Under the pieces are notes generated by a model. The model saw nothing but the letters and a program-made list of their open reading frames with translations. It was not told the DNA's origin and did not search any database. Below, piece by piece: positions 42,337 through 51,006 of a DNA stretch of 52,892 nt. Origin of the DNA: WJMB01 sp964581465 (lineage in GTDB: Bacteria; RBG-13-66-14); NCBI GenBank assembly GCA_964581465.1, contig CAZOOP010000026.1:1-52892 (forward strand), given 5' to 3'. The translations under genes were made by a program, and so were the position numbers. Each line of letters begins with the position of its first letter. Positions within the stretch are counted from its first letter, which is position 1.

Positions 42337-42419
42337 GGCTTTGGCACGTTTCTTGCAGCAGGGCGGGGCGGGTTATTGGTCGAGACGGGTTCGCGCTCCG
42401 CAAGAAACGTGCCAAAGCC
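42337..42419. repeat. sigma-54-like inverted-repeat element, copy d
   Basis: TTGGCACGTTTCTTGC at 42341-42356 and its complement at 42400-42415; 75-bp core. Flanks GGCT/AGCC extend the stem. The inner left side is AGCAGGGCGGGGCGG and the inner right side ends GCTCC. It begins 46 bp beyond the glyQ stop (minus strand) and before the AT-rich gene. Confidence 0.9.
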
Positions 42420-42461
42420 TTGCCCGGCGTTCACGGCGGCTCTCCCGGGCCCATGGTCCAG

Positions 42462-43385
42462 TCAGCCGAGGTCTCCGGAAAGGTGGAGTTGAGCCGTCGT
42501 CTTCAGCTCGCCGGCGACCAGGCCCAGCTCGGGGTCTTGGGCGGTCTTCTCGAGGTAGACGGCGGCGCAGCGGGTGGCCAGCCTGCGCAGCCGGCCCAGG
42601 TAACGGGTGCGTTCGGCGACACCCACGGCGCCCCGGGCGTCGAGGATGTTGAAGAGGTGGGTGGCGGCGCTGAGGTTGTCGTAGGCCGGGTGGACCAGGG
42701 GCTGGTCCAGGTCGAGCAGCCGGGCGGTCTCGGCCTCGAGCTCGTCGAACTGCCGGGCGAAGAGTTTGACGTCGGCCTGCTCATAGCAGTAGACGCTCTG
42801 CTCGTACTCGGCCAGGCGGCGCATCCGACCCAGGCTGACCTCGGCGCTCCAGGGCAGGCTGAAGCCGTCGTCGATACCGTCGACGTACATCAGCAGGCGC
42901 TCGAGGCCGTAGGTGAGCTCGACGCTTACCGGGGCGAGTTCGACGCCGGCCATCTGCTGGAAATAGGTGAACTGGGTGATCTCCATCCCGTCGAGGAGCA
43001 CCTGCCAGCCGGTGCCCCAGGCGCCCAGGCTGGGCGACTCCCAGTTGTCCTCCTCGAACTTGACGTCGTGGTCCAGGGGCTCGATGCCCACGGCGCGCAG
43101 GGAGTCCAGATAGACGTTCTGGACGTCGGCGGGCGAGGGTTTGAGGATCACCTGGAGCTGGTGGTGCTGGTAGAAGCGGTGGGGGTTGGCGGCGTAGCGG
43201 CCGTCGTCGGGCCTCCGGCTGGGCTCGACATAGGCGGTGCGCCAGCGATGCGGTCCGAGGACGCCGAAGAAGGTCAGTGGGTTGGCCGTGCCGGCCCCCG
43301 TGGGAAAGTCGAAGCCCTGGCCGATCAGGCAGCCCTGATCGTTCCAGAAGCGGCTGAAGCGGAGGATCATCTCCTGCAGAGTCAT
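42462..43385 (-). CDS. glyQ: glycyl-tRNA synthetase alpha subunit
   Basis: 307 aa starting MTLQEMILRFSRFWNDQGCLI, the standard N-terminus of GlyQ. The frame is open for 29 more codons upstream, but these do not match the family. Conserved segments include FDFPTGAGTANPLTFFGVLGP, YVEPSRRPDDGRYAANPHRFYQHHQLQVILKPSP, DVKFEEDNWESPSLGAWGTGWQVLLDGMEITQFTYFQQ and LTYGLERLLMYV (class II motif 3). Forms the catalytic half of the alpha2-beta2 glycyl-tRNA synthetase with GlyS. glyQ and glyS normally adjoin; here about 270 bp plus a foreign gene intervene. Confidence 0.96.
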   Translation of the reverse strand: MTLQEMILRFSRFWNDQGCLIGQGFDFPTGAGTANPLTFFGVLGPHRWRTAYVEPSRRPDDGRYAANPHRFYQHHQLQVILKPSPADVQNVYLDSLRAVGIEPLDHDVKFEEDNWESPSLGAWGTGWQVLLDGMEITQFTYFQQMAGVELAPVSVELTYGLERLLMYVDGIDDGFSLPWSAEVSLGRMRRLAEYEQSVYCYEQADVKLFARQFDELEAETARLLDLDQPLVHPAYDNLSAATHLFNILDARGAVGVAERTRYLGRLRRLATRCAAVYLEKTAQDPELGLVAGELKTTAQLHLSGDLG

Positions 43386-43603
43386 GGGCTCACCGTGGCG
43401 GGTTGGGGTGGTCGATATATGCGCGGGGATTGTATCGGTCGGTGGACGGGGTGTCAACCGACGGCGGGCCAATGTGTTCCTTATTGTCCAGCGCCGCCCT
43501 TGACCCGGCGGCGTCGATGGCCTAAACTAAGCCCTCGCTAGGAGATAAATAAGCCCACCCGGTGAACGTCGCCGGCGGCGCCGACCCCAACAACGGAGAG
43601 GCC

Positions 43604-44656
43604 GTGAACGAGCTGCTCAAGAAACTGACCTCCGTCACCGGATTGACGGGCACCGAGGGACCGGCGGCCGATGTCGTCCGCGAACTCTGGGAGCCGCTCT
43701 GCGATTCGGTGACCACGGACCGCGTGGGCAACGTCGTCGGCGTCAAGCGTGGCGACGGTCCTGAGGACGAACGGCGCCGCCTGGCCGCCATCGCCCATCT
43801 CGACCAGATCGGCATGGAGGTCTTCAAGATCGAGCCCGGCGGCTTTCTGCGTCTCTGGATGGTCGGCGGCGTCGATAAACGCATCCTGCCCGGCCAGGTC
43901 CTCACGGTCTACGGCAAGCGGGAGCTGCGCGGCGTCGTCGGCGCAACCCCGCCGCACCTCCAGAGCGCCGACGATCGCAAGAAGGTCGTCGGTTGGGAGG
44001 ACCTCTTTCTCGATCTCGGCCTTCCCGAAAACCAGGTCCGCGAGCTGGTCTCCGTCGGCGATCCCGTCGGCTTCCCCCGCGACTACAGCGAGCTGCGGGG
44101 CGACTACCGTGCCGTGGCCGCCTGCGACGACCGTAGCGCCGTGGCCGCCGTCACCTGGGCCTTGCGGTTGGCCCGGCGCACCCGCCATCGCCACGACATC
44201 ATCGCCGTGGCCAGCGTCCAGGAGGAGTGGACGGGTCTGGGGGCCTCGGTGGCCGCCGGCTCGCTGAACCCCGACGTCGCCCTGATCATCGACGTCGACC
44301 AGGGTCGCCACGAGGGCGTGCCCGAGAAGGACTCCATCGAGCTGGGCAAGGGCGGGGCGCTGACCTTCGGCCTGAACAACCATCCGGAGCTGGTTTCGGC
44401 CCTGGAGGAAGCGGCCAAGGAGCTGGGCATCCCCCACCAGCGCTTCTTCTGGCCCAGTCCCTACGGCACAGACGGCGCCGCCGTCGAGAGCCGGGACGCC
44501 GGACGCCCCACCATCAACCTGGGCGTGCCGCTGCGCTACATGCACTCCACCGTCGAAACCCTGCACCTCGAGGATGTCAAGGCCGTGGGCCGGATGATCG
44601 CCGCCGCCGCGGACATCGAGAAGCTGCCGGTCATCGAGTCCGTCGCCGACTGGTAG
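43604..44656 (+). CDS. M42-family metallo-aminopeptidase 1
   Basis: 350 aa from GTG 43604, which follows GGAG; the frame is open from 43562. M42 (TET/glutamyl aminopeptidase) enzymes are large dodecameric dinuclear metal peptidases trimming peptides in the cytosol. Metal ligands and catalytic residues are visible: AIAHLDQIGM (His, Asp), ACDDRSAVAAV, VQEEWTGLGA (catalytic Glu pair), LIIDVDQG and YMHSTVETL (C-terminal His). The substrate-specificity loop differs from the two copies that follow. Three tandem members suggest division of labour by residue preference. Confidence 0.9.
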   Translation: MNELLKKLTSVTGLTGTEGPAADVVRELWEPLCDSVTTDRVGNVVGVKRGDGPEDERRRLAAIAHLDQIGMEVFKIEPGGFLRLWMVGGVDKRILPGQVLTVYGKRELRGVVGATPPHLQSADDRKKVVGWEDLFLDLGLPENQVRELVSVGDPVGFPRDYSELRGDYRAVAACDDRSAVAAVTWALRLARRTRHRHDIIAVASVQEEWTGLGASVAAGSLNPDVALIIDVDQGRHEGVPEKDSIELGKGGALTFGLNNHPELVSALEEAAKELGIPHQRFFWPSPYGTDGAAVESRDAGRPTINLGVPLRYMHSTVETLHLEDVKAVGRMIAAAADIEKLPVIESVADW

Positions 44657-44934
44657 GCCGCTGCGATGGCCGGTTTTCACCGCTTTCAGACCGTAGTGCA
44701 TTCACGGATGGCGTCGAATAGAACACGGGCGGTCTACGATCGGACCCGGCAACAACTATCGGATACTCTTGCCGACTCCCGCCGTTCAGAGCCATTCAGC
44801 CCGGTTGTACTTAGTCTCATCAGCTTTAAACCAACCAGCCGGGTATCACTCTTGAACACCCGGTATCGGCCCGTCGGACCAGCAACCCGCCGAGCCGATC
44901 CCACCTCCGGTGATACCAGTCCGGTAGGAGGACG

Positions 44935-45987
44935 ATGCTGCTCGAGAAACTAACCAACGCCCACGGCACCTCGGGTTACGAGGAAGAGGTCCGTGAGCTG
45001 CTGCTGGAGGAGATCGGCGGCAAGCTGACCGACCACCGCGTCGACGCCCTGGGCAACCTGCTCTGCAAGGTCGGCGAGCGTGACGGCTTCCGCGGACCCC
45101 GCCTGCTGGTCTCGGCCCACATGGACGAGGTCGGGATGTGCGTCACCGAGATCACCGCCTCCGGGGCGCTCAAGTTCGAGAAGCTCGGCGGCATCGACGA
45201 CCGCGTGCTGGCCTCCAAGCGCGTTTTGGTCGGTCGCGGCGATAGCCGCGTCCCCGGCGTGGTGGGCCTCAAGAGCCCGCACCTGCACAAGAGTCGCGAG
45301 GAGATGAACAAGGTCATCAAGCACGACCAGCTGTTCATCGACATCGGGGCCGGCAAGAAAGAGGAAACCGAAGGCGTCGTCAAGATCGGCGATCCGATCC
45401 ACTTCGACACCCGCTATTTCGAGCAGGACGGTCGGCTGTTCGGCAAAGCCTTCGACGACCGTGCCGGTTGCGCCGTCATCGCCGAGGTCATCGCCGGCTT
45501 CCCGCAGTCCACCGACGGCACCCCCTTCTTCGCCGCCTTCACCACCCAGGAGGAGGTCGGGGTGCGCGGCGGGCGCACGGCGGGCTACAGCCTGCGTCCC
45601 GACGTGTTCATCGCCTGCGAGGGCACCACGGCCGGCGACGTCCCCGGCGACGCCTATGGCCGCGACGAGCCGCCCTCGACCCGCCTGGGCGACGGCCCGG
45701 CCCTCTCAATCCTCGACCGCTCCCACATCGCCGACCGCGCCTGGCTGGAGTTCGTCATCCGGGTGGCCGAGGAGGCCTCGATCCCCTACCAGTTCAAGCG
45801 CTCGGTCACCGGCGGCACCGAATCCTCGGTGGTCCAGCGCAGCCGCGAAGGCGTGCGCGTGCTGACCGTCTCGCTGCCCGTGCGCTACATCCATTCGCCC
45901 GTCGGCGTCGCCGACGCCGGTGACTACCAGAACATGATCAAACTCGTCACCGCGGTCATTCGCCGCCTGGACGAGTTCCAGCCTTAA
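44935..45987 (+). CDS. M42-family metallo-aminopeptidase 2
   Basis: 350 aa. ATG 44935 after GGAGGACG. Ligands and catalytic residues: VSAHMDEVGM, FDDRAGCAVI, TQEEVGVRGGR, FIACEGTTAGD and YIHSPVGVAD. Closest to the classical M42 glutamyl aminopeptidases. The start is about 280 bp after the first copy and the stop 39 bp before the third, so copies 2 and 3 are probably one transcript. Confidence 0.92.
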   Translation: MLLEKLTNAHGTSGYEEEVRELLLEEIGGKLTDHRVDALGNLLCKVGERDGFRGPRLLVSAHMDEVGMCVTEITASGALKFEKLGGIDDRVLASKRVLVGRGDSRVPGVVGLKSPHLHKSREEMNKVIKHDQLFIDIGAGKKEETEGVVKIGDPIHFDTRYFEQDGRLFGKAFDDRAGCAVIAEVIAGFPQSTDGTPFFAAFTTQEEVGVRGGRTAGYSLRPDVFIACEGTTAGDVPGDAYGRDEPPSTRLGDGPALSILDRSHIADRAWLEFVIRVAEEASIPYQFKRSVTGGTESSVVQRSREGVRVLTVSLPVRYIHSPVGVADAGDYQNMIKLVTAVIRRLDEFQP

Positions 45988-46026
45988 CCCGGCCGCCCGC
46001 AACCGGACCGAGGAGGAGTACCCCCC

Positions 46027-47025
46027 ATGCAAGAGACCATCCGCACCCTCTGCCAGACTTACGGTCCCTCGGGCTCCGAGCGCCGGGTCCTCGAGGAAGT
46101 CGAGAAGCTGATCGCCCCCCACGTCGACGAGACCCGCTACGACCTGCTCGGCAACCTGATCGCCCGGGTGGGTTCGGGGGGACGCAAGCTGATGTTCGCC
46201 GCCCACGCCGACGAGATCGGCCTGGTCGTCCACTACATCGACGAGAAAGGCTACCTGCGCGTCACCCCGCTGGGCGGAGTCTATCACCAGCACCTGATGG
46301 GCCGCCGCGTCGAGTTCGCCAACGGCACCGTCGGCGTAATCGGCCTCGAACAGCGCAACGTGACCGCCGGCAAGCACGACTGGCAGAACATCTACGTCGA
46401 CATCGGCGCCAAGGATCGCGCCGCCGCCGAGAAGCGGGTCAAGGTCGGCGAAGCGGCCTGCTTCACCCGGCCCGTGGTCTTCCAGGACGACGTCGTCGTC
46501 TCCAAGGCCCTCGACGATCGCCTGGGCTGCGCCGTGCTGGTCGAAGCCTTGAAGAAGCTGGGCGGCTCGGCGGAGAACGAATGCCACTTCGTCTTCACCG
46601 TCCAGGAGGAACTCGGCTGCCGCGGAGCGCGCACCAGCGCCTACGGCATCACTCCGGACGCCGCCTACGCCGTCGACGTCACCACCACCGGCGACACGCC
46701 CCTCTCCAATCCGATGCCCTGCAACCTGGGCGAGGGCGTGGCGATCAAAATGATGGACGGCGGCACCGTTATCCCCACCCGGGTCCGCGAGCTGATGATC
46801 GGCCTCTGCGAAGCCAACGGGCTGCCCTACCAGCGCGAGGTGCTGCGCGGCGGCACCACCGACGTCTTCGCCATTCAGTTCACCAAGGAGGGCGTGCCCA
46901 TCGGCGCGGTGAGCATCCCCACCCGCTACGTCCACCAACCCAGCGAGATGGCCAGCCTCTCCGACACCGAGGCCGCCGTCGGCCTGATCGCCGCTCTGGC
47001 AAACGCCGACCATTCCGGGATCTAG
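46027..47025 (+). CDS. M42-family metallo-aminopeptidase 3
   Basis: 332 aa. ATG 46027 after GAGGAG. Ligands and catalytic residues: FAAHADEIGLVVHYI, LDDRLGCAVLV, VQEELGCRGAR, AYAVDVTTTGDTP and YVHQPSEMAS. Third of three tandem M42 genes, 39 bp after the second. A terminator follows. Confidence 0.92.
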   Translation: MQETIRTLCQTYGPSGSERRVLEEVEKLIAPHVDETRYDLLGNLIARVGSGGRKLMFAAHADEIGLVVHYIDEKGYLRVTPLGGVYHQHLMGRRVEFANGTVGVIGLEQRNVTAGKHDWQNIYVDIGAKDRAAAEKRVKVGEAACFTRPVVFQDDVVVSKALDDRLGCAVLVEALKKLGGSAENECHFVFTVQEELGCRGARTSAYGITPDAAYAVDVTTTGDTPLSNPMPCNLGEGVAIKMMDGGTVIPTRVRELMIGLCEANGLPYQREVLRGGTTDVFAIQFTKEGVPIGAVSIPTRYVHQPSEMASLSDTEAAVGLIAALANADHSGI

Positions 47026-47049
47026 CTCCCAGACCGCTCGCTCAGTCAC

Positions 47050-47073
47050 GGGGGCCTTCGGGTCCCCGTTTCA
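47050..47073 (+). terminator. terminator of the M42 gene cluster
   Basis: GGGGGCC-TTCG-GGTCCCC followed by GTTTCAT. UUCG tetraloop on a seven-pair stem. Confidence 0.7.
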
Positions 47074-47177
47074 TCCAGAGGGGGCTGGTATCGGGGGGGC
47101 GATAGTGTTTCCCCGCGCTAGTCGAGGGGCGTAGATCGCACACTCACGTTTCATCCAGGGGACTGGTAATGGGGAGC
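47068..47177. repeat. imperfect direct repeat (about 28 bp, 79 bp apart)
   Basis: CGTTTCATCCAGAGGGGGCT followed by GGTATCGGGG near 47068-47098. A variant, CGTTTCATCCAGGGGACT followed by GGTAATGGGG, lies near 47147-47175. Both are non-coding; the origin is unknown. Confidence 0.6.
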
Positions 47178-47502
47178 CCGCCGGAAAGGCTTCGCCTGCA
47201 AACCGGCTGTTAGGGGTAGGCGACGCTTTCCCAATCCAACATACTCGAGCGTGAACTCGAGACCCGCGCCTGTGAAGCGGTCGCTGATCGCGACCACCGT
47301 GGCATTGCCGACTGGGCGTCCGACCAGCAGTTGACCTTGAAGGCATGCGGCAGCGATCTTCAAGGTGAAAGGGATCATCAACTTCGAGCCGTTCTGATCC
47401 ACACGACAGCCGGATCAGATCGCTCACCGGCTATGCCGCCGAGCCGATCCCACCGATGAAGGTTCACTCCCACCCGTTCGCTTAACCGTCGAAGGTCACC
47501 CG
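47178..47502. other. intergenic region before the MFS gene
   Basis: No promoter or gene that I can support. Minus-strand frames here have no ribosome-binding site. Confidence 0.4.
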
Positions 47503-48849
47503 TTGAGCGATAAAACCGCCAGCAAAGCCAAGCGCGCCGTCGGACTGCGCGATATCTGCGTGGGGCGCAACTACATCCTGCTCATCGTGGCCATCTTCGC
47601 CGCCGAGCTGGGCTACGGCATAGTCATCCCGGCCATCCAGCTCTACGCCACCAACGTCCTCGGAGCCTCCATCGGCCTGGTCGGAGTGGCCATCGCCGCC
47701 TTCCCCTTCACCAACACCTTCCTGAAGATCTTCGGCGGCTCTATGGCCGACCGCTTCGGCCGACGCTTGATGATCATCATCGGCCTGACCGTCTCGATGC
47801 TCTCGCCGCTCTTGATCTCCCTGATCACCGTCGGCGCTCTGGTCTGGGTCTACATCCCCATCCGCGCCCTGGACGGCGCCGGCAACTCCGTGGTCTGGCC
47901 CGCCGCCAACGCCATGGTCGCCGACATGATGAGCCAGGGTCGCCGCGACGCCGCCCTGGGAGTGCTCAACCTCAGCTTCGCCATGGGCACCGGCATCGGC
48001 CCGGCCATCGGCCTCTACCTGCTGGACTGGTTCGGCGGCGTCGAGCACGGCGGCGCCCAGGGCACCTTTTACGCCGCCGCCGGGCTGATCGGCCTGACGG
48101 CCCTCTTCTGCCTGCTGTTCCTCCAGGAGACCCTGCGGCGCAAGCGCAAGGCCAAGCGCCGGGCCGAGGCCCGGACCGTCGAACACCCCTTCCGCGATTG
48201 GCTGCGCGAGCTCGGCGGCGCCCTCAAGGAGCTCTACACCAACGGCAAGCTGCTGGCCCTCTCGATACAGGGCTTCATCAACATGTTCATCGTCGGGCTC
48301 AACACCTCGATCCTGCCGCTCTACACAACCAACCATATCGGTCTGAGCGAGTCCGAGTCCGCCTTCGGTTTCGTCTTCATCTCCATCTCGACCATCCTCT
48401 TCGTCTACCCCGCCGGGCGCTTCGGCGAGCGCCTGGGGCGCAAGTACGTCATGACCACGGGTATGATCATCACAGGCGCTGCGCTCTTCCTGATGCCCTT
48501 CGCCACCCACGTGGGAACCTACTACGTCTCGATGATCATCAACGGCGTCGGCGTGGCCCTCATCCTGCCCACCTGGATGAGCATGATTCTCGACCAGATC
48601 CCCAGCGGCAACCGGGCAACCATCCTGGGCGGCGTGGGCACCATCACCAGTTTCGGCCTGGTCGTCGGGCCTATTGCGGCCACCGCCCTCTACGAATCCG
48701 TCGGCCCGGGCTCGCCCTTCGGTATCGCAGGCGTGCTGATCTGCCTAAACGCTGTCTTCATCGCCTTCGTCTTCCGCTACCACTTCGAGAAGCACCGCAG
48801 TCGCCGGGCCGAATACCGCAGCGCCTACTACATCGACCAAACGCGCTAG
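47503..48849 (+). CDS. MFS transporter (drug/metabolite efflux type)
   Basis: 448 aa from TTG 47503, with only a weak GAAGG upstream. Twelve membrane segments. The first cytoplasmic loop carries the MFS motif A variant GGSMADRFGRRLMIIIG, repeated after TM8 as GRFGERLGRKYVMTTG. The motif DGAGNSVVWPAANAMVADM in TM4/5 resembles drug:proton antiporters (DHA1). A basic central loop (RRKRKAKRRAEARTVEH) links the halves. Substrate unknown. An inverted-repeat element begins 28 bp after the stop. Confidence 0.88.
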   Translation: MSDKTASKAKRAVGLRDICVGRNYILLIVAIFAAELGYGIVIPAIQLYATNVLGASIGLVGVAIAAFPFTNTFLKIFGGSMADRFGRRLMIIIGLTVSMLSPLLISLITVGALVWVYIPIRALDGAGNSVVWPAANAMVADMMSQGRRDAALGVLNLSFAMGTGIGPAIGLYLLDWFGGVEHGGAQGTFYAAAGLIGLTALFCLLFLQETLRRKRKAKRRAEARTVEHPFRDWLRELGGALKELYTNGKLLALSIQGFINMFIVGLNTSILPLYTTNHIGLSESESAFGFVFISISTILFVYPAGRFGERLGRKYVMTTGMIITGAALFLMPFATHVGTYYVSMIINGVGVALILPTWMSMILDQIPSGNRATILGGVGTITSFGLVVGPIAATALYESVGPGSPFGIAGVLICLNAVFIAFVFRYHFEKHRSRRAEYRSAYYIDQTR

Positions 48850-48869
48850 GCGACCGGTGGCGTCCGGCG

Positions 48870-48960
48870 CGGCGGCTTTGGCACGTTTCTTGCGGAGTGC
48901 GACGCCGGACCGGACGATATGCCGCCCCGTCCTGCTGCAAGAAACGTGCCAAAGCCGCCG
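48870..48960. repeat. sigma-54-like inverted-repeat element, copy e (reverse orientation)
   Basis: TTGGCACGTTTCTTGC at 48878-48893 and its complement at 48937-48952; 75-bp core. The AGCAG side is on the right, so the element is flipped relative to copies b, c and d. Flanks CGGCGGCT/AGCCGCCG extend the stem by eight pairs, the longest of the set. Confidence 0.9.
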
Positions 48961-49109
48961 CCGGGGACATCCACCGACCGGCCGACCGCTTGACAAACCT
49001 CCTTCGGCGTGCTAGTCTACCCCGGCGTTTGCGGGAAATATCCAGCGGTTCCGAACCGCTTCTTGGATTGGACGTTGAGGGTATTCGACGAAGAAATGCG
49101 GGAGCAACC

Positions 49110-49304
49110 ATGAGCAACCGATGCGAGATCTGCGGCAAGGGCACCACGGCGGGCCATAACGTCAGTCACTCGATCCGCCGCACCAAGCGGGTTTTCAAGC
49201 CCAACCTCTTCAAGGTCCGCGCCGTCGTCGACGGTCGTCCCAAGCGGATCAAGGTCTGCGCGTCCTGCCTGCGCGCCGGCAAGGTCACCAAGCCGGTGAG
49301 CTAG
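49110..49304 (+). CDS. rpmB: 50S ribosomal protein L28
   Basis: 64 aa starting MSNRCEICGKGTTAGHNVSH, followed by SIRRTKRVFKPNL, the L28 signature. The paired CxxC motifs (Cys5/Cys8 and CASC near residue 52) make it the zinc-binding form. GGAG lies 5 bp before the ATG. Monocistronic, with a terminator 24 bp after the stop. L28 is part of the large ribosomal subunit near the E site. Confidence 0.97.
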   Translation: MSNRCEICGKGTTAGHNVSHSIRRTKRVFKPNLFKVRAVVDGRPKRIKVCASCLRAGKVTKPVS

Positions 49305-49327
49305 AGCGGACGGCAACCTGGTCAAAT

Positions 49328-49354
49328 CAAAGCGCCCCTCGGGGGCGCTTTTCG
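49328..49354 (+). terminator. intrinsic terminator of rpmB
   Basis: AAAGCGCCCC-TCG-GGGGCGCTTTT. Confidence 0.9.
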
Positions 49355-49828
49355 TATGGTGTTTGGACGCTCAGGATAGCCTCGGATCAGCGCTCGACGA
49401 CGATCCGGCGGTTCAGAGCGCCCTTAGCGGTACCTGGCTGATCAGATAGGCGCCGGCGCACCGGCCTTAAAGGTTTCTGGCGATCTCGCGGCTCCGTTCC
49501 GGTCTTACATGGCCAGGGCGATAGGATCATTTGATTTGATAATGACGCGGTGAGAAACGGTTGATACGGGGTGAGGTGAGAGCGGGTGCAGAAAGTAACG
49601 TCTCCCCGGGTGCAAGATGCTGGTATGGATGATTCAGGAAGCAGGTCGAGAAGGTGAAGCGAAGGGATAATGACACGAAACCGAACCAGCATCCGCAGCG
49701 ACAGCGAACTGCCACCAGGGTTTCGTCCTTGCTGGTTGCTTGGCCGATGCTGGTTGTCGCGAATCGATCATCGAACAATGACGGCGGTCCGGGCAATAAA
49801 GCAACATACTGAGAACCTGGTAGCGACA
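49355..49828. other. intergenic region without supported gene
   Basis: Minus-strand frames at 49387-49796 have no ribosome-binding site. GGGATAATGACACGAAACCG at about 49665 vaguely resembles a MITE terminus. Confidence 0.4.
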
Positions 49829-50183
49829 GGGATTATCACACGCACCTGAACCGACTCATCCAGCTGATAGACTGTCATTGGTTGCTTTATAGCTAATAAT
49901 CGACGCCATTGTCATACCGCGGCATTGTCTTTTCAGCGCAGGTGACGATTCACCTGGACCTGCCTTGAGTTGGTCCGGAAGCCCGAGGCTGTTGGTTCCA
50001 TTCAGGTTTCGACCACGCCGTTAGTAAACGACCTGCTGACGACTCTCTATTGCTCGCTTTAGCAGCTTTGACCGTTATCCGACTTCGCTGGCTGCCCCCT
50101 CGCTGCGGGTGGATACCCGGACCTCGTCGCGGGGCGTTTTTAACAAGTTGCGAATACTTGGTTCAGTTTCAGGTGAAGATCAC
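49829..50183 (+). mobile_element. MITE-like element, full-length copy D (355 bp)
   Basis: Begins GGGATTATCACACGCACCTG and ends GGTTCAGTTTCAGGTGAAGATC. Collinear with copy A (13151-13506), differing by one base in total length, with long identical stretches such as GGAAGCCCGAGGCTGTTGGT and TTGCTCGCTTTAGCAGCTT. No conserved reading frame. Confidence 0.8.
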
Positions 50184-50244
50184 AATCCGAATGATGATGG
50201 CCGGCATGGGTAACTGTTAGAACATGAGGATTTAGCTCGCCATA

Positions 50245-51006
50245 CTAAGCGAAGAGCTCGGGGACCGTTTGGCCCGCCGGGGCGAAGATCGAGGCGTCGC
50301 AGCGGTTGGTCAGCGGTGTGGGCTCGAGGTTGACCTCGACCAGGCAGGCCCCGGCCTTACGGGCCACCAGGGGAATCAACGCCGCCGGATGCATCTCACA
50401 GGAGGTGCCGATGACCAGCATCACATCGCAGGCCTCGGCGGCGCTGAAGGCGCTGTCGAGGAGCAGTGGATCGAGCTGCTCACCGAACCAGACCACGTCG
50501 GGGCGCAACAGGTCGTCGCAGCCGGGGCACTTGGGCGGCGGGGCGTCCTCGGCGGGCACGCGCCGGGCGTTGTAATCGCTGGTGCGGTCGACGCGGTACC
50601 GGCAGCGTACGCACTTCTCGCGCCAGATGTTGCCGTGGATCTCGAGGGGGTCGGCCAGACCGGCGATTGTGTGCAGACCGTCGATATTCTGGGTGATGAC
50701 GATGAGTTCGCGCTCGGGGTTTTCGGCGGCTGCGGCCAGGGCACGGTGGGCCGGGTTGGGCTTGCAGTCCAGCAGGGCGCGGCGGCGGTTGCGGTACCAG
50801 CCCCAGACCAGGGCGGGATCGCGATCGAAGGCCTCGAGGGTGGCCAGGTCCTGGGCGCGGAAGTTCTTCCAGAGTCCCCCGGCGCCCCGGTAGGTGGGCA
50901 CGCCGCTCTCGGCGCTGATCCCGGCGCCGCTGAGCACAACCACGCTTGCGGCGTCGGCGAGTCGGCGGCGGACCTCGTCGATACTCAGGCGGGATTTGGC
51001 GGGCAT
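50245..51006 (-). CDS. cobB: Sir2-family NAD-dependent protein deacylase
   Basis: 253 aa from ATG 51006, which overlaps the nadB stop by one base (TGATG). Motifs: NAD-binding GAGISAESGVPTYRG, TQNIDGLH, catalytic His124 (EIHGN), and a structural zinc site at Cys132/Cys135 and Cys160/Cys163. Tyr71-x-x-Arg74 (WYRNRR) is the residue pair that favours succinyl/malonyl-lysine in class III sirtuins, so a desuccinylase activity is likely as well as deacetylation. It is coupled to nadB, the first enzyme of NAD synthesis, while sirtuins consume NAD. Confidence 0.93.
   Translation of the reverse strand: MPAKSRLSIDEVRRRLADAASVVVLSGAGISAESGVPTYRGAGGLWKNFRAQDLATLEAFDRDPALVWGWYRNRRRALLDCKPNPAHRALAAAAENPERELIVITQNIDGLHTIAGLADPLEIHGNIWREKCVRCRYRVDRTSDYNARRVPAEDAPPPKCPGCDDLLRPDVVWFGEQLDPLLLDSAFSAAEACDVMLVIGTSCEMHPAALIPLVARKAGACLVEVNLEPTPLTNRCDASIFAPAGQTVPELFA

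Noticed and set aside
49665..49690. Additional MITE terminus
   Set aside because: Only a loose match (GGGATAATGACACG) with the TTATCAC core altered and no interior sequence following.
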